A DNA stretch of 6,757 nucleotides from JAABRU01 sp964534335. Lineage in GTDB: Bacteria; Desulfobacterota; Desulfobacteria; Desulfobacterales; Desulfococcaceae. The notes beneath the pieces are model-generated. The model worked only from the letters and a program-made list of their open reading frames with translations. It did no database searches and was not told where the DNA came from. Shown one piece after another: positions 1 through 5,787 of the stretch; the stretch's first letter is position 1; every line of letters starts with the position of its first letter. Where the stretch lies: positions 1 through 6,757 of the forward strand of contig CAZHPS010000389.1 of NCBI GenBank assembly GCA_964534335.1, in the 5' to 3' direction. The position numbers and the translations under genes were made by a program.

Positions 1-2
1 TC

Positions 3-107
3 CTCTGTGGGAAACCGAATCATAAGTATATTTTCAATGGAGAATTGGTATTATATCAAATCGCAATTGAAAACATGCTGCCGAAAGGAACATTTTTCTT
101 TAATTAA
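3..107 (+). CDS. Possible C-terminal end of a gene entering from the left edge
   Basis: The plus-strand frame beginning at base 3 is open from the window edge to a TAA at 105-107 and encodes about 34 residues. They include KYIFNGELVLYQ and IENMLPKGTFFF, which reads like ordinary protein rather than a random AT-rich frame. No start is visible, so if real it is the tail of a gene that begins outside the window and converges on corA. I recognise no family, and an open frame of this length can arise by chance. The confidence reflects that. Confidence 0.2.
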   Translation, partial: LCGKPNHKYIFNGELVLYQIAIENMLPKGTFFFN

Positions 108-210
108 ACAGAAAAAAGCCAATCATATTGTATAAAATCAATTGTGATTTGGTATTACAGATCAAAACGCAGTTCATCAGGCCATTCAAAAACTGAATTT
201 TTTTCAGAAA

Positions 211-286
211 ATCCGGTTTTCTGTACACTTCAACGCATAAAATCAAAGTTGAAAAAGCATTAGACTTTTTTACCTGAAAACCGGAT
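211..286. repeat. Inverted repeat downstream of corA
   Basis: Two perfect 11-bp arms, ATCCGGTTTTC at 211-221 and GAAAACCGGAT at 276-286, enclose 54 bp that contain a smaller inverted pair (TTCAAC and GTTGAA). The structure lies just past the corA stop codon, so a transcript could fold here as a 3' hairpin. The loop is long and no clean T-run follows on the minus strand, so I do not call it an intrinsic terminator. Apart from this, 108-295 shows nothing I can interpret. Confidence 0.4.
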
Positions 287-295
287 GAATGGATT

Positions 296-1387
296 TCAAA
301 TCCATTTCTTCCGCTTAAAACAGATGAGCAGACCAATGCCAATGGCCAGCATAAGCCCCCAGATTATATAGTAACCCAAATGCCATTTCAGTTCAGGCAT
401 GTATTCGAAATTCATTCCGTACACACCCGCGATAAAGGTCAGGGGAATGAAAACTGTGGAGATGACAGTAAGCACTTTCATGATTTGATTCATGCGGTTG
501 CTCATGCCTGACAGCCAGGTGTCGTGCATACTGCCGAGGATGTCCCGAAAGGTCTCAACCATGTCAATGATTTGTATGGTGTGGTCATACAAATCACGCC
601 AGAACACTCTGGTCTCCGGATGTATCATTGACAATCCGCTTTTTTCAATAGATCCAATCTCTTCCCGAAGCGGCCATACTGCTTTGCGCAGACTCAGAAT
701 ATCGCGTTTGAGCCGGTGAATTTCACTGATATCTTCCGGTTTCGGTTCTGCCATAATCCGGTCATCAATATCCTCAATCCGGTCGATGATACGCTCCACT
801 GCCAGAAAGTAATGATCCACCACAGCATCCATGAGGGAGTAGGCCAGGTAGTCTGATTTCATCGAGCGGATGCGGCCTTTGGCTGAGCGGATGCGATCCC
901 TCACCCCGTCAAACACATCGTTTTCATCCTCCTTCTCCTGGAAGGAAATCACGCAGTTGTCTCCCAAAATCAGGCTGACGTGTTCGATTTCGATTTTGTT
1001 CTCGGCTTCGCTGAAGGATATCATTTTCAGAACAATGAAGATATAATTCGGGAATTCCTCTATTTTAAGACGCTGTGAGGTATTGACGATGTCTTCCAGC
1101 GTCAGGGGATGGAGATCAAAGGATTTTCCCAGAGATTCAATCAGACCGGTATCATGGATACCGTTGACGTTGATCCAGGTGACTCCGGGCGATTTGGCAA
1201 AATCCATGCACTGGTTCACGGTGACATAACGGAGTTCATTCAGGGCGGTATCACTGTAATGAATGACATCAATGCACGTTTTGTCCTGTTTCTGTTCTCC
1301 GATGAAAACCATTGTACCCGGAGCCATACCGGTTTTGATTCCGGAACCGCGGGATTTTCTTTTCTTCTTTTTTGCAGGCTGTGACAT
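296..1387 (-). CDS. corA: CorA-family magnesium/cobalt transporter
   Basis: This 363-residue protein belongs to the CorA family of pentameric inner-membrane channels that admit Mg2+ (and Co2+ or Ni2+). The signature Gly-Met-Asn is at about residues 324-326 in the context VYGMNFEYMPEL, directly after transmembrane helix 1 (about 303-323). A second helix (about 339-357) follows, and the chain ends in the cytoplasmic basic tail KRKKWI, as the family requires. Residues 1 to about 290 form the cytoplasmic funnel domain, including the HPLTLEDI motif near residue 92 and a long helical stretch around 190-290. The first 20 residues are Lys-rich, and the total is slightly longer than typical E. coli-type CorA. 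The ATG at 1387 is preceded by AGGGAC about ten bases upstream, which supports this start. It appears monocistronic. MipA lies 360 bp upstream in the same direction, with a large palindrome between them. Confidence 0.96.
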   Translation of the reverse strand: MSQPAKKKKRKSRGSGIKTGMAPGTMVFIGEQKQDKTCIDVIHYSDTALNELRYVTVNQCMDFAKSPGVTWINVNGIHDTGLIESLGKSFDLHPLTLEDIVNTSQRLKIEEFPNYIFIVLKMISFSEAENKIEIEHVSLILGDNCVISFQEKEDENDVFDGVRDRIRSAKGRIRSMKSDYLAYSLMDAVVDHYFLAVERIIDRIEDIDDRIMAEPKPEDISEIHRLKRDILSLRKAVWPLREEIGSIEKSGLSMIHPETRVFWRDLYDHTIQIIDMVETFRDILGSMHDTWLSGMSNRMNQIMKVLTVISTVFIPLTFIAGVYGMNFEYMPELKWHLGYYIIWGLMLAIGIGLLICFKRKKWI

Positions 1388-1469
1388 TTTTATCTGTCCC
1401 TATTTTTGCAGTGGTATTTCTGTGATACTGATTGGCCCCATATGTGATTTCCAAAAAATAATATCCCGG

Positions 1470-1681
1470 AAAAGCAGCATAAACTTCCGGCCTGTGCCCT
1501 TAAACTGAACCGGGATATTTACAGTTCTTTTACCAACTTTTGTCCTCTGCAAAACCCGGTGGAGGAGTGCAAAAATTAAGCGGAGCGGTTTTTTGCAAAG
1601 AGGACAAAAGTTGAGGAAAATACTATATTTTCAGAAATCACCTTATTTATAAGGCACAAATCGGAAACTTATGCTGCTTTT
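1470..1681. repeat. Nested palindromic element between corA and mipA
   Basis: Outer arms at 1470-1501 and 1650-1681 are inverted copies matching at roughly 27 of 32 positions; both begin AAAAGCAGCATAA when read inward. Inside them is a second inverted repeat, 1534-1613, whose arms start with CAACTTTTGTCCTCT and end in its complement AGAGGACAAAAGTTG. A third, degenerate copy of the outer-arm motif (CATAAACT then GCCTGTGCC) stands in direct orientation at about 1720-1740. There is no coding potential between corA and mipA. A non-autonomous mobile element or a decayed insertion is possible, and the corA promoter region may fall within or beside it. Confidence 0.6.
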
Positions 1682-1747
1682 ATACCTGAAAATTTATGGT
1701 TGCCTGCTTAAACGGCAGACATAAACTGGAAGCCTGTGCCACTTTTT

Positions 1748-2617
1748 TTATGGCACATCTGCCGACCATGATGCTGCCTTCCGCTTTGATTCCCATATTT
1801 TCCAGTTCAGCGCGCAGCCAAAGGTGAAATTGTTTTTTTCCTTTACCAATGGACTGTCCTCATATACGGCTCCGCTGATATTGTCCCACCTGGAGTAAAA
1901 TCCCAAAGACAGAACTCTGGTAAGTTTTTTATACGCCCATCCGGACAGGGAGAAACCCGCATATCCGCTGTCAGATTCATAAGAAGGCCGATCCGGACGC
2001 TCATATTCCTGCTCAACATCGTAAAAATAAGCATTCAGATCTTTGTCTGCAAAATCCGCAGCAATTTTTCCCCCAAAACCGATTTCCTGATTTTTGAAAA
2101 GGCTTTGGTTGGCATAGGACAGACTGATATCCGCATGAAGTCCCAGATACGAAAGATCCACACCGCTGTCAAAACCTATGGAAGATGCTGCACGCAGGGC
2201 AATCTGTGCATACAGGGCATCGCTTTGATTCAGAAAATCCCCGGTGAAATGCCATTTCAGACTTGGCCCGACTTCAAACATGGCATCCAAATCCGGCATT
2301 CCCTCTCTGGCATCATTGTCGCCATCCACAGGCGGATTGCCGGAAAGTGAAAGGCTGGATTCAAAAGATTCTGTTTTGAAAAATATGCCTTTCACCCCTT
2401 CCCGGTCAGCCTGAATGATTTCCCCCCTGTATATCACATAAGGCAGCGGCACCACATACCAGTTGTATTCATCCGAACCCCGGTAATGGGGAATCCGGGC
2501 CGCTCCGCTGAACAGTCCGATTTCCCACAGGGGCTTTTCATCCTCATCCGCCTGTACGGGGCAGACGCATGGCAGTGACAAACACAGCAGCATAATTGCA
2601 ATAATTTGTTTTTTCAT
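1748..2617 (-). CDS. MipA/OmpV family outer-membrane protein
   Basis: From the ATG at 2617 this is a 289-residue protein. It opens with a Sec signal peptide (MKK, a hydrophobic run, predicted cleavage after VQA at about residue 23). The mature protein has MipA/OmpV hallmarks: PHYRGSDEY and VVPLPYVIYRGE near the start, then ADREGVKG, LSLSGNPPVDGDND, AREGMPDLD and EVGPSLKWHF. Near the end comes YSRWDNISGAVYEDSPLV, a conserved C-terminal strand motif. Members are beta-barrel outer-membrane proteins; MipA itself scaffolds murein hydrolase MltA with PBP1B. The final strand is followed by about 15 extra polar residues, which is slightly unusual. The frame is open upstream to 2728, but those extra 37 codons lack signal-peptide character and overlap the Uma2 remnant. 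The internal methionine at 2617, with GGA eight bases upstream, is therefore the real start. A short hairpin (TGTGCCA/TGGCACA) overlaps the stop codon. Confidence 0.9.
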   Translation of the reverse strand: MKKQIIAIMLLCLSLPCVCPVQADEDEKPLWEIGLFSGAARIPHYRGSDEYNWYVVPLPYVIYRGEIIQADREGVKGIFFKTESFESSLSLSGNPPVDGDNDAREGMPDLDAMFEVGPSLKWHFTGDFLNQSDALYAQIALRAASSIGFDSGVDLSYLGLHADISLSYANQSLFKNQEIGFGGKIAADFADKDLNAYFYDVEQEYERPDRPSYESDSGYAGFSLSGWAYKKLTRVLSLGFYSRWDNISGAVYEDSPLVKEKNNFTFGCALNWKIWESKRKAASWSADVP

Positions 2618-2699
2618 AAAAAATATCCAGTAGGTGAAACCCGCCGTTTTTAATGGCATTGTGAAAGTGAAGCAGATCGGATCAGCGTTAGCGTAATCC

Positions 2700-2968
2700 A
2701 AGACATTTCCCGTTAAAAACTTTGTCATAAACTTCGTCAGGATTCAGAGCACATCCGACTGATTTCAGTATGGTCTTCATCTGTATCATTCCATATCCAC
2801 TGGCGGGGCTCTGTTTTTGAAAATCATTCTGTTTTCCGGATATTCTGGGAAATAAGGACATATTCTTTCAGAGAGGCAGGCTGCCGTTAATGACTGAATT
2901 TTTTGCCCGATCATAAGTTCTGTGGAGTCTGACAGGACTTCAATAATCACAAGCATGTCTTCTCTGGT
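2700..2968 (-). pseudogene. Decayed Uma2-family (DUF820) endonuclease gene
   Basis: Joining three minus-strand frames recovers the C-terminal half of a Uma2-type PD-(D/E)XK nuclease. One frame gives MLVIIEVLSDSTEL (from about 2956), matching the catalytic core V-x-EVLSxST. A shift near 2915 gives YDRAK. A further shift near 2870 gives the hallmark LKEYVLISQNIRKTE, followed by a TGA at 2824-2826, then FSKTEPRQWIWNDTDED. A last shift near 2755 gives CALNPDEVYDKVF, the usual C-terminus. At least three frameshifts and one stop make it non-functional. The N-terminal roughly 80 residues are missing, and the break lies beside the palindrome at 2981. Uma2 genes are abundant, often duplicated, and of uncertain role. 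This ghost also explains the spurious N-terminal extension of the MipA frame. Confidence 0.72.
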
Positions 2969-2980
2969 GTCGGCAGCTAT

Positions 2981-3082
2981 TGCATTGTTTCAACTTAAAT
3001 TGTTGAAATATTCCGGATGGATACCTGGTTGTCGGATTACGCCTGCGCTAATCCGACCTACAATTTTAAGTGAAATGATGCA
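2981..3082. repeat. 102-bp palindromic element with an inner GTCGGATTA hairpin
   Basis: Outer arms at 2981-3003 and 3060-3082 are inverted: TGCATTGTTTCAACTTAAAT on the left against TGCATCATTTCACTTAAAAT from the right, with small mismatches. Nested inside is a hairpin, GTCGGATTACGC (3031-3042) facing GCGCTAATCCGAC (3045-3057). Hairpins of this GTCGGATTA type recur as dispersed intergenic repeats in many bacterial genomes. A degenerate relative (GGATCAGCG/AGCGTAATCC) is visible at about 2676-2699 upstream of mipA. The element abuts the truncated 5' end of the Uma2 remnant. Between it and 3165 I see no gene. Confidence 0.6.
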
Positions 3083-3164
3083 CTATCTCTTTTTCGCATA
3101 AAATCATCACATCAGGGTAAGTGTATCATACCGTCAGTCAAAAATCATTCAAAAAAAAGTTGAA

Positions 3165-3329
3165 TCAGTATAATAATATTTGACTGTAAATTGCAGCACG
3201 GTTTTCAATACTGTCAGCAGACAAAACTTCCGTCACCAAATGCAATCCGTTTGAATCAGTGGCGTCAATGCTGATGATATTCGGGTTTCGATTGAAACTG
3301 AAAAGATGGGGATTCCGCAAAAAATGCAA
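3165..3329 (-). CDS. Small hypothetical ORF downstream of attC-A
   Basis: A minus-strand frame runs from the attC-A exit side to a TGA at 3165-3167. It contains NPNIISIDATDSNGL and LSADSIENRAAIYSQ, which look protein-like. No ATG lies at its head. TTG at 3329 would give 54 residues, and an upstream ATG at 3383 would place the start inside the attC site. The partial copy at about 4630-4735 has both silent and amino-acid-changing differences and is cut off by a palindromic repeat. No family is recognised. It may be the first ORF of the last cassette, or a fragment of a longer gene. Confidence 0.3.
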   Translation of the reverse strand: MHFLRNPHLFSFNRNPNIISIDATDSNGLHLVTEVLSADSIENRAAIYSQILLY

Positions 3330-3341
3330 TGTAACGGTGAG

Positions 3342-3470
3342 GAATAACAACAAAATTAAGCGGCAGACCGGCAAAGAAGACACAGATTCCCTGCTTCCGC
3401 AGATGGGTCAAATGAAATGAATTTCAGACTGGCACGAACAAGGTCTGTCCGCTTGAACGATGGGTTATAT
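3342..3470 (-). other. attC recombination site (attC-A)
   Basis: Read on the minus strand, the site has R'' ATATAAC (3470-3464), an L'' arm TTCAAGCGG followed by ACAGACC, a variable central region of about 70 bp, then GGTCTG with the L' arm CCGCTTAA, and R' GTTATTC (3348-3342). The L'' arm carries one extra C (TTC-AAGCGG against TTAAGCGG) and one extra A after AAGCGG. This is the same pattern of two extrahelical bases as in classical aadA attC sites. That asymmetry sets the orientation to minus. At 129 bp it is within the known size range. The cores deviate from RYYYAAC/GTTRRRY at a few positions. It is identical to attC-B in the R''/L'' half and slightly diverged at R'. Confidence 0.82.
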
Positions 3471-3514
3471 TTTTCATTTTTTTCAGATTGCTAAAGATAC
3501 TTTCTGATAAAATC

Positions 3515-3715
3515 CTATGCTTTGACAACTTCCAGCTTTGGGAATTCAATATTTTTCAGAATATTGAAATGCCTGTCGTTTGTAATCAGAAACCCGGCAT
3601 TTCCGCACACTGCACAGTCAACAGATTTTTTATCATCCCCGTCTGCAAAAGGAAGCTGAAACCTGAATGCCGGGCTGATGAAAAACACGTTTTCCGAAGT
3701 CAGAAGAAAAATCCA
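3515..3715 (-). pseudogene. 3' fragment of the PIN1 toxin gene
   Basis: The last 66 codons of PIN1 (residues 61-126, from WIFLLTSENV to the TAG at 3515-3517) are repeated here without a single change from the intact gene at 4918-5298. The upstream part of the gene is replaced by palindromic repeat 1 at 3717. The fragment lacks the start codon and the first acidic residues of the PIN active site (D6 and E43-E46), so no toxin can be made. Perfect identity of a non-functional copy with the intact one suggests a recent duplication or ongoing gene conversion. Confidence 0.9.
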
Positions 3716-3716
3716 G

Positions 3717-3832
3717 TTGTGTAGGGTGGGTGTAGCGGAGCGTAACCCACCATTGGGATTTGAAAATTCTCAAAAAATGGTGGGTTTCGCTTGCGCTACA
3801 CCCACCCTACTTAATGCACCGCTTGGTTAGGC
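3717..3832. repeat. Palindromic repeat 1 with adjoining attC-like half-site
   Basis: The core (3721-3810, 90 bp) has arms GTAGGGTGGGTGTAGCG and CGCTACACCCACCCTAC and a middle containing the near-palindrome TTTGAAAATTCTCAAA. Close copies lie at 4538-4627 and 5672-5761. Read on the minus strand, it is preceded by GCCTAAC (3832-3826), a perfect RYYYAAC core, followed by CAAGCGG. That looks like the R''-L'' half of an attC site. The PIN2 stop codon TAA falls inside this core, as is common for genes in integron cassettes. No matching L'-R' half is found on the far side of the repeat. Confidence 0.85.
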
Positions 3833-4252
3833 GGTTAGGGTTTCATATTTCGGTTCAAAAAATAAAGCAAAACCATGTTCTTTCAGATATTTTTTCAGTT
3901 GATTATCTCCCGTCCAGAACAGAGCATTCATCTGCAATGATAAAGCGATAAACGGAATATCATCTTCGTCAATGTTCTGACATAACCCGAATGCCTGAAA
4001 CTTGTATTCGGAAGCAACAAAATTCTCTGCAACAAATTCTATTTTGCTTAGAATACGGTGAAATAATTCGTAAATTTCTGATTCCGACAAAGCGGAACAT
4101 TTCATAATTTTTTCTTTTTTCTCAAACAGTTCGCCGATAATATAGTTCGGAGCATAGAAAATATGCGCAGAATCAAAAAAAGCATCACGCATTCTCACAT
4201 TTTTTCCTAACAGTAAAGAAAAAATCATGCTCGTATCAATCACAATCCGCAT
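3827..4252 (-). CDS. PIN-domain ribonuclease toxin (PIN2)
   Basis: This 141-residue protein starts MRIVIDTSMIF, the first PIN beta-strand with the metal-binding D6. E41 or E44 in IGELFEKKEKI and D97/D98 in IDEDDIPFIALSL supply further acidic residues, followed by WTGDNQLKKYLKEHG with D116. This is the order expected of a PIN nuclease that cleaves RNA using Mg2+ or Mn2+. It overlaps the upstream antitoxin gene by 17 bp, typical of co-translated TA pairs. It is not detectably similar to PIN1 beyond the fold. The last residues (ETLTA) are read from repeat-like sequence, and the TAA lies within a GCCTAAC core, so the natural C-terminus may have been altered. It should be silent until freed from its antitoxin. 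Confidence 0.87.
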   Translation of the reverse strand: MRIVIDTSMIFSLLLGKNVRMRDAFFDSAHIFYAPNYIIGELFEKKEKIMKCSALSESEIYELFHRILSKIEFVAENFVASEYKFQAFGLCQNIDEDDIPFIALSLQMNALFWTGDNQLKKYLKEHGFALFFEPKYETLTA

Positions 4253-4472
4253 TGATTATACCTTTTAAATATTCTTCCCGATTTTTCTGCCACCAGCTCT
4301 GTTTGATTTCTGTTCCAATTTCCATGATTTCATCGCTGAAATTTGCTTTCTGAACCAGTTGTTCAACCTGCAACCGTTCAAAAAACCGATTTAACGTTTC
4401 AATATTTATAAATGAAAGGTCAACGGTTATTACTGCCTGATTCCCAAATGATTGTATGCTGAAAGTTTTCAT
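4236..4472 (-). CDS. Antitoxin partner of PIN2
   Basis: A 78-residue acidic/amphipathic protein, MKTFSIQSFGNQAVITVD followed by helices rich in Glu and Gln, including SDEIMEIGTEIKQSWWQKNREEYLKG near the C-terminus. I cannot assign it to a named antitoxin family. The inference rests on its size, its position directly upstream, and the 17-bp overlap with the PIN2 toxin gene. Short partners of PIN toxins usually have an N-terminal DNA-binding part and a C-terminal toxin-binding tail, and the ITVD strand near the start would fit the former. The ATG at 4472 has a good ribosome-binding site, AAGGAAA, about six bases upstream. Its upstream region, 4473-4533, is the only place for a local promoter between the gene and palindromic repeat 2. 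I see only a weak -10-like TAATAA there. Confidence 0.75.
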   Translation of the reverse strand: MKTFSIQSFGNQAVITVDLSFINIETLNRFFERLQVEQLVQKANFSDEIMEIGTEIKQSWWQKNREEYLKGIINADCD

Positions 4473-4537
4473 ATTTGTTTCCTTTTCCTTTGAATGAGAT
4501 TTATTACTTCTCTGCAGTTGATGATGTTACAAGTTGT

Positions 4538-4627
4538 GCAGGGTGGGTGTAGCGGAGCGTAAACCACCATTGGGATTTGAAAATTCTCAAAAAATGGTGG
4601 ATTTCGCTTGCGCTGCACTCACCTTAC
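4538..4627. repeat. Palindromic repeat 2
   Basis: A 90-bp copy of the same palindrome as at 3721-3810, with arms GCAGGGTGGGTGTAGCG and CGCTGCACTCACCTTAC and a slightly more diverged right arm. Its right end touches the left edge of duplication copy B (4630). Its left side, AGTTGT, is shared with the other copies. Unlike the other two copies it has no CCTAAC half-site next to it; that end was lost or replaced where it meets the duplicated block. Confidence 0.9.
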
Positions 4628-4629
4628 TT

Positions 4630-5119
4630 ACTTCCGTCACCAAATGCAATCCGTTTGAATCAGTGGTGTCAATGCTGATGATATTCGGGGTTTGATTGAA
4701 ACTGAAAAGATGGGGATTCCGCAAAAAATGCAACGTAACGGTGAGGCATAACAACGAATTAAGCGGCAGACCGGCAAAGAAGACACAGATCCCCTGCTTC
4801 CGCAGATGGGTCAAATGAAATGAATTTCAGACTGGCACGAACAAGGTCTGTCCGCTTGAACGATGGGTTATATTTTTCATTTTTTTCAGATTGCTAAAGA
4901 TACTTTCTGATAAAATCCTATGCTTTGACAACTTCCAGCTTTGGGAATTCAATATTTTTCAGAATATTGAAATGCCTGTCGTTTGTAATCAGAAACCCGG
5001 CATTTCCGCACACTGCACAGTCAACAGATTTTTTATCATCCCCGTCTGCAAAAGGAAGCTGAAACCTGAATGCCGGGCTGATGAAAAACACGTTTTCCGA
5101 AGTCAGAAGAAAAATCCAG
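4630..5119. repeat. Copy B of the 490-bp direct duplication
   Basis: This is the second copy of the block at 3226-3716, same orientation, 490 bp. Its right side continues without interruption into the rest of the intact PIN1 gene and its antitoxin. Its left side is cut by palindromic repeat 2, so the small downstream ORF is truncated here. Copies A and B are thus each intact on their outer side only. The simplest reading is insertion of the material between them (3717-4629) with duplication of the target. Confidence 0.95.
4746..4873 (-). other. attC recombination site (attC-B)
   Basis: On the minus strand the site reads R'' ATATAAC (4873-4867), L'' TTCAAGCGG, an extra A, CAGACC, about 70 bp of variable sequence, GGTCTG, L' CCGCTTAA, and R' GTTATGC (4752-4746). 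The extra C in L'' and the extra A next to the stem reproduce the extrahelical bases that integron integrases use to choose the strand. It starts 45 bp beyond the PIN1 stop codon, the expected place for the attC of the PIN1 cassette. Strand exchange would be expected between G and TT of R', at 4752/4751. Confidence 0.85.
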
Positions 5120-5298
5120 AAATGTTCCAGCAGCCTTTCAGGAAAAACTCTTTGCAGAATTTCCTCATATTCAAGAAGAATAGCTGTTGAAACCAGCAGG
5201 CTGAATCTCTCTGAACGAAAGTTTTCAATAATCGGATAATAACGGCTTTTCGGATTTAAAGCCGAAAAAAGAATATTGGTATCGATTACAACTCTCAA
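4918..5298 (-). CDS. PIN-domain ribonuclease toxin (PIN1)
   Basis: A 126-residue single-domain PIN protein of the kind annotated as putative TA-system toxin component. It starts MRVVIDTNILFSAL with the catalytic D6. Acidic residues E43-E46 lie in LLEYEEIL. The cluster ADGDDKKSVDCAVCG (D86-D93) and LITNDRHF with D107 complete the metal site, followed by the typical final strand FPKLEVV. The start is a TTG at 5298-5296 that overlaps the TGA of the antitoxin gene (TTGA, 4 bp). Translation is therefore probably coupled and weak on its own. An attC site follows 45 bp downstream, so the pair forms a cassette. Its 3' 201 bp are duplicated at 3515-3715. Confidence 0.9.
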   Translation of the reverse strand: MRVVIDTNILFSALNPKSRYYPIIENFRSERFSLLVSTAILLEYEEILQRVFPERLLEHFWIFLLTSENVFFISPAFRFQLPFADGDDKKSVDCAVCGNAGFLITNDRHFNILKNIEFPKLEVVKA

Positions 5299-5549
5299 AT
5301 TTTCTTTTCTTTTCTGTATGTTTCAACAATGTCAAAAAAATTTTCCTCAGTCCATTTATTGTTTTCAAAAGTTTCGGCAATTCCCTCTGACAGATTATCA
5401 AAAGCAATTCTGTTTATAAGCTGTTTAATGTCAAACTCATATTTTCTTGTTTTCAGCTCATGAATCATCTGAAATGTGCTGATTTCATATTCTTCAAAGC
5501 AGATTTCCTCAAGTTTTTTATAAATTTCGGGTGTAATCATTTCAGGCAT
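5295..5549 (-). CDS. Antitoxin partner of PIN1
   Basis: An 84-residue, mostly helical and charged protein, MPEMITPEIYKKLEEIC at the start and ENNKWTEENFFDIVETY near the end. I do not recognise a named family and see no clear helix-turn-helix or ribbon-helix-helix signature. Its role is inferred from size, position and the 4-bp stop/start overlap with the PIN1 gene. The ATG at 5549 is preceded by AGGGTGAG about three bases upstream, a usable ribosome-binding site. A second ATG three codons in is an alternative. Upstream, TTGAAG and TATTTA separated by 17 bp (about 5600-5572) could be a local promoter, which TA cassettes often carry because they lie far from the integron promoter. Confidence 0.72.
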   Translation of the reverse strand: MPEMITPEIYKKLEEICFEEYEISTFQMIHELKTRKYEFDIKQLINRIAFDNLSEGIAETFENNKWTEENFFDIVETYRKEKKI

Positions 5550-5671
5550 TTTCTCACCCTGTCACATAAATAAAAAGTGTATTGGAAGACTTCAATATTC
5601 CTGTAAACATCTTTTTGTTATCATTTAAAACAAGTTGCCACCCGCTGATGCGGCAGCCAAAAACCAGTTGT

Positions 5672-5782
5672 GCAGGGTGGGTGTAGCGGAGCGTAAACCA
5701 ACATTGGGATTTGAAAATTCTCAAAAAATGGTGGGTTTCGCTTGCGCTCCACCCACACTGCTTACTGCTTACTGACCGGCTG
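5672..5782. repeat. Palindromic repeat 3 with adjoining attC-like half-site
   Basis: The third copy of the 90-bp palindrome (core 5672-5761), with the same middle as the others and a partly decayed right arm. A short tandem CTTACTG follows. On the minus strand it is preceded by CCTAACCAGCCGGTCAG (about 5788-5772). This corresponds to CCTAACCAAGCGGTGCA beside repeat 1, so an R''-L''-like attC half-site and the palindrome occur together twice. On its other side 5554-5667 holds CCGC-ATCA-GCGG, a small hairpin, and the promoter region of the PIN1 operon, with no gene. Confidence 0.85.
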
Positions 5783-5787
5783 GTTAG

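Larger units (their letters stand above)
3226..3716. repeat. Copy A of a 490-bp direct duplication
   Basis: This 491-bp block recurs in the same orientation at 4630-5119. Reading on the minus strand it holds the last 66 codons of PIN1, a complete attC site and the first roughly 117 bp beyond that attC. I count seven substitutions and one single-base indel between the copies, all between 3263 and 3388. The remaining 328 bp appear identical. The right edge abuts palindromic repeat 1 with the bases CCAG shared at the junction. The left edge continues into unique sequence, so this copy is intact on its outer (left) side. Confidence 0.95.

Noticed and set aside
1109..1508. Plus-strand ORFs inside and just past corA
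   Set aside because: They lie antisense to the strongly supported corA frame and resemble no protein.
2618..2728. MipA start at the upstream ATG (2728)
   Set aside because: The extra 37 codons have no signal-peptide character and coincide with another frame of the Uma2 remnant. The ATG at 2617 begins a proper signal peptide.
3721..3810. The 90-bp palindrome as a simple intrinsic terminator
   Set aside because: No T-run follows the arms on either strand, and one copy lies upstream of a TA operon. Some transcript-shielding effect is possible but not shown.
3488..5190. Plus-strand ORFs of 78 and 99 residues that share sequence at 3488 and 4891
   Set aside because: They are antisense shadows of the PIN1 coding region within the duplicated block.
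3721..5761. Three similar 90-bp repeats as a CRISPR array
   Set aside because: The copies are about 0.8-1.1 kb apart with genes between them and are long palindromes, not short repeats with even spacers.
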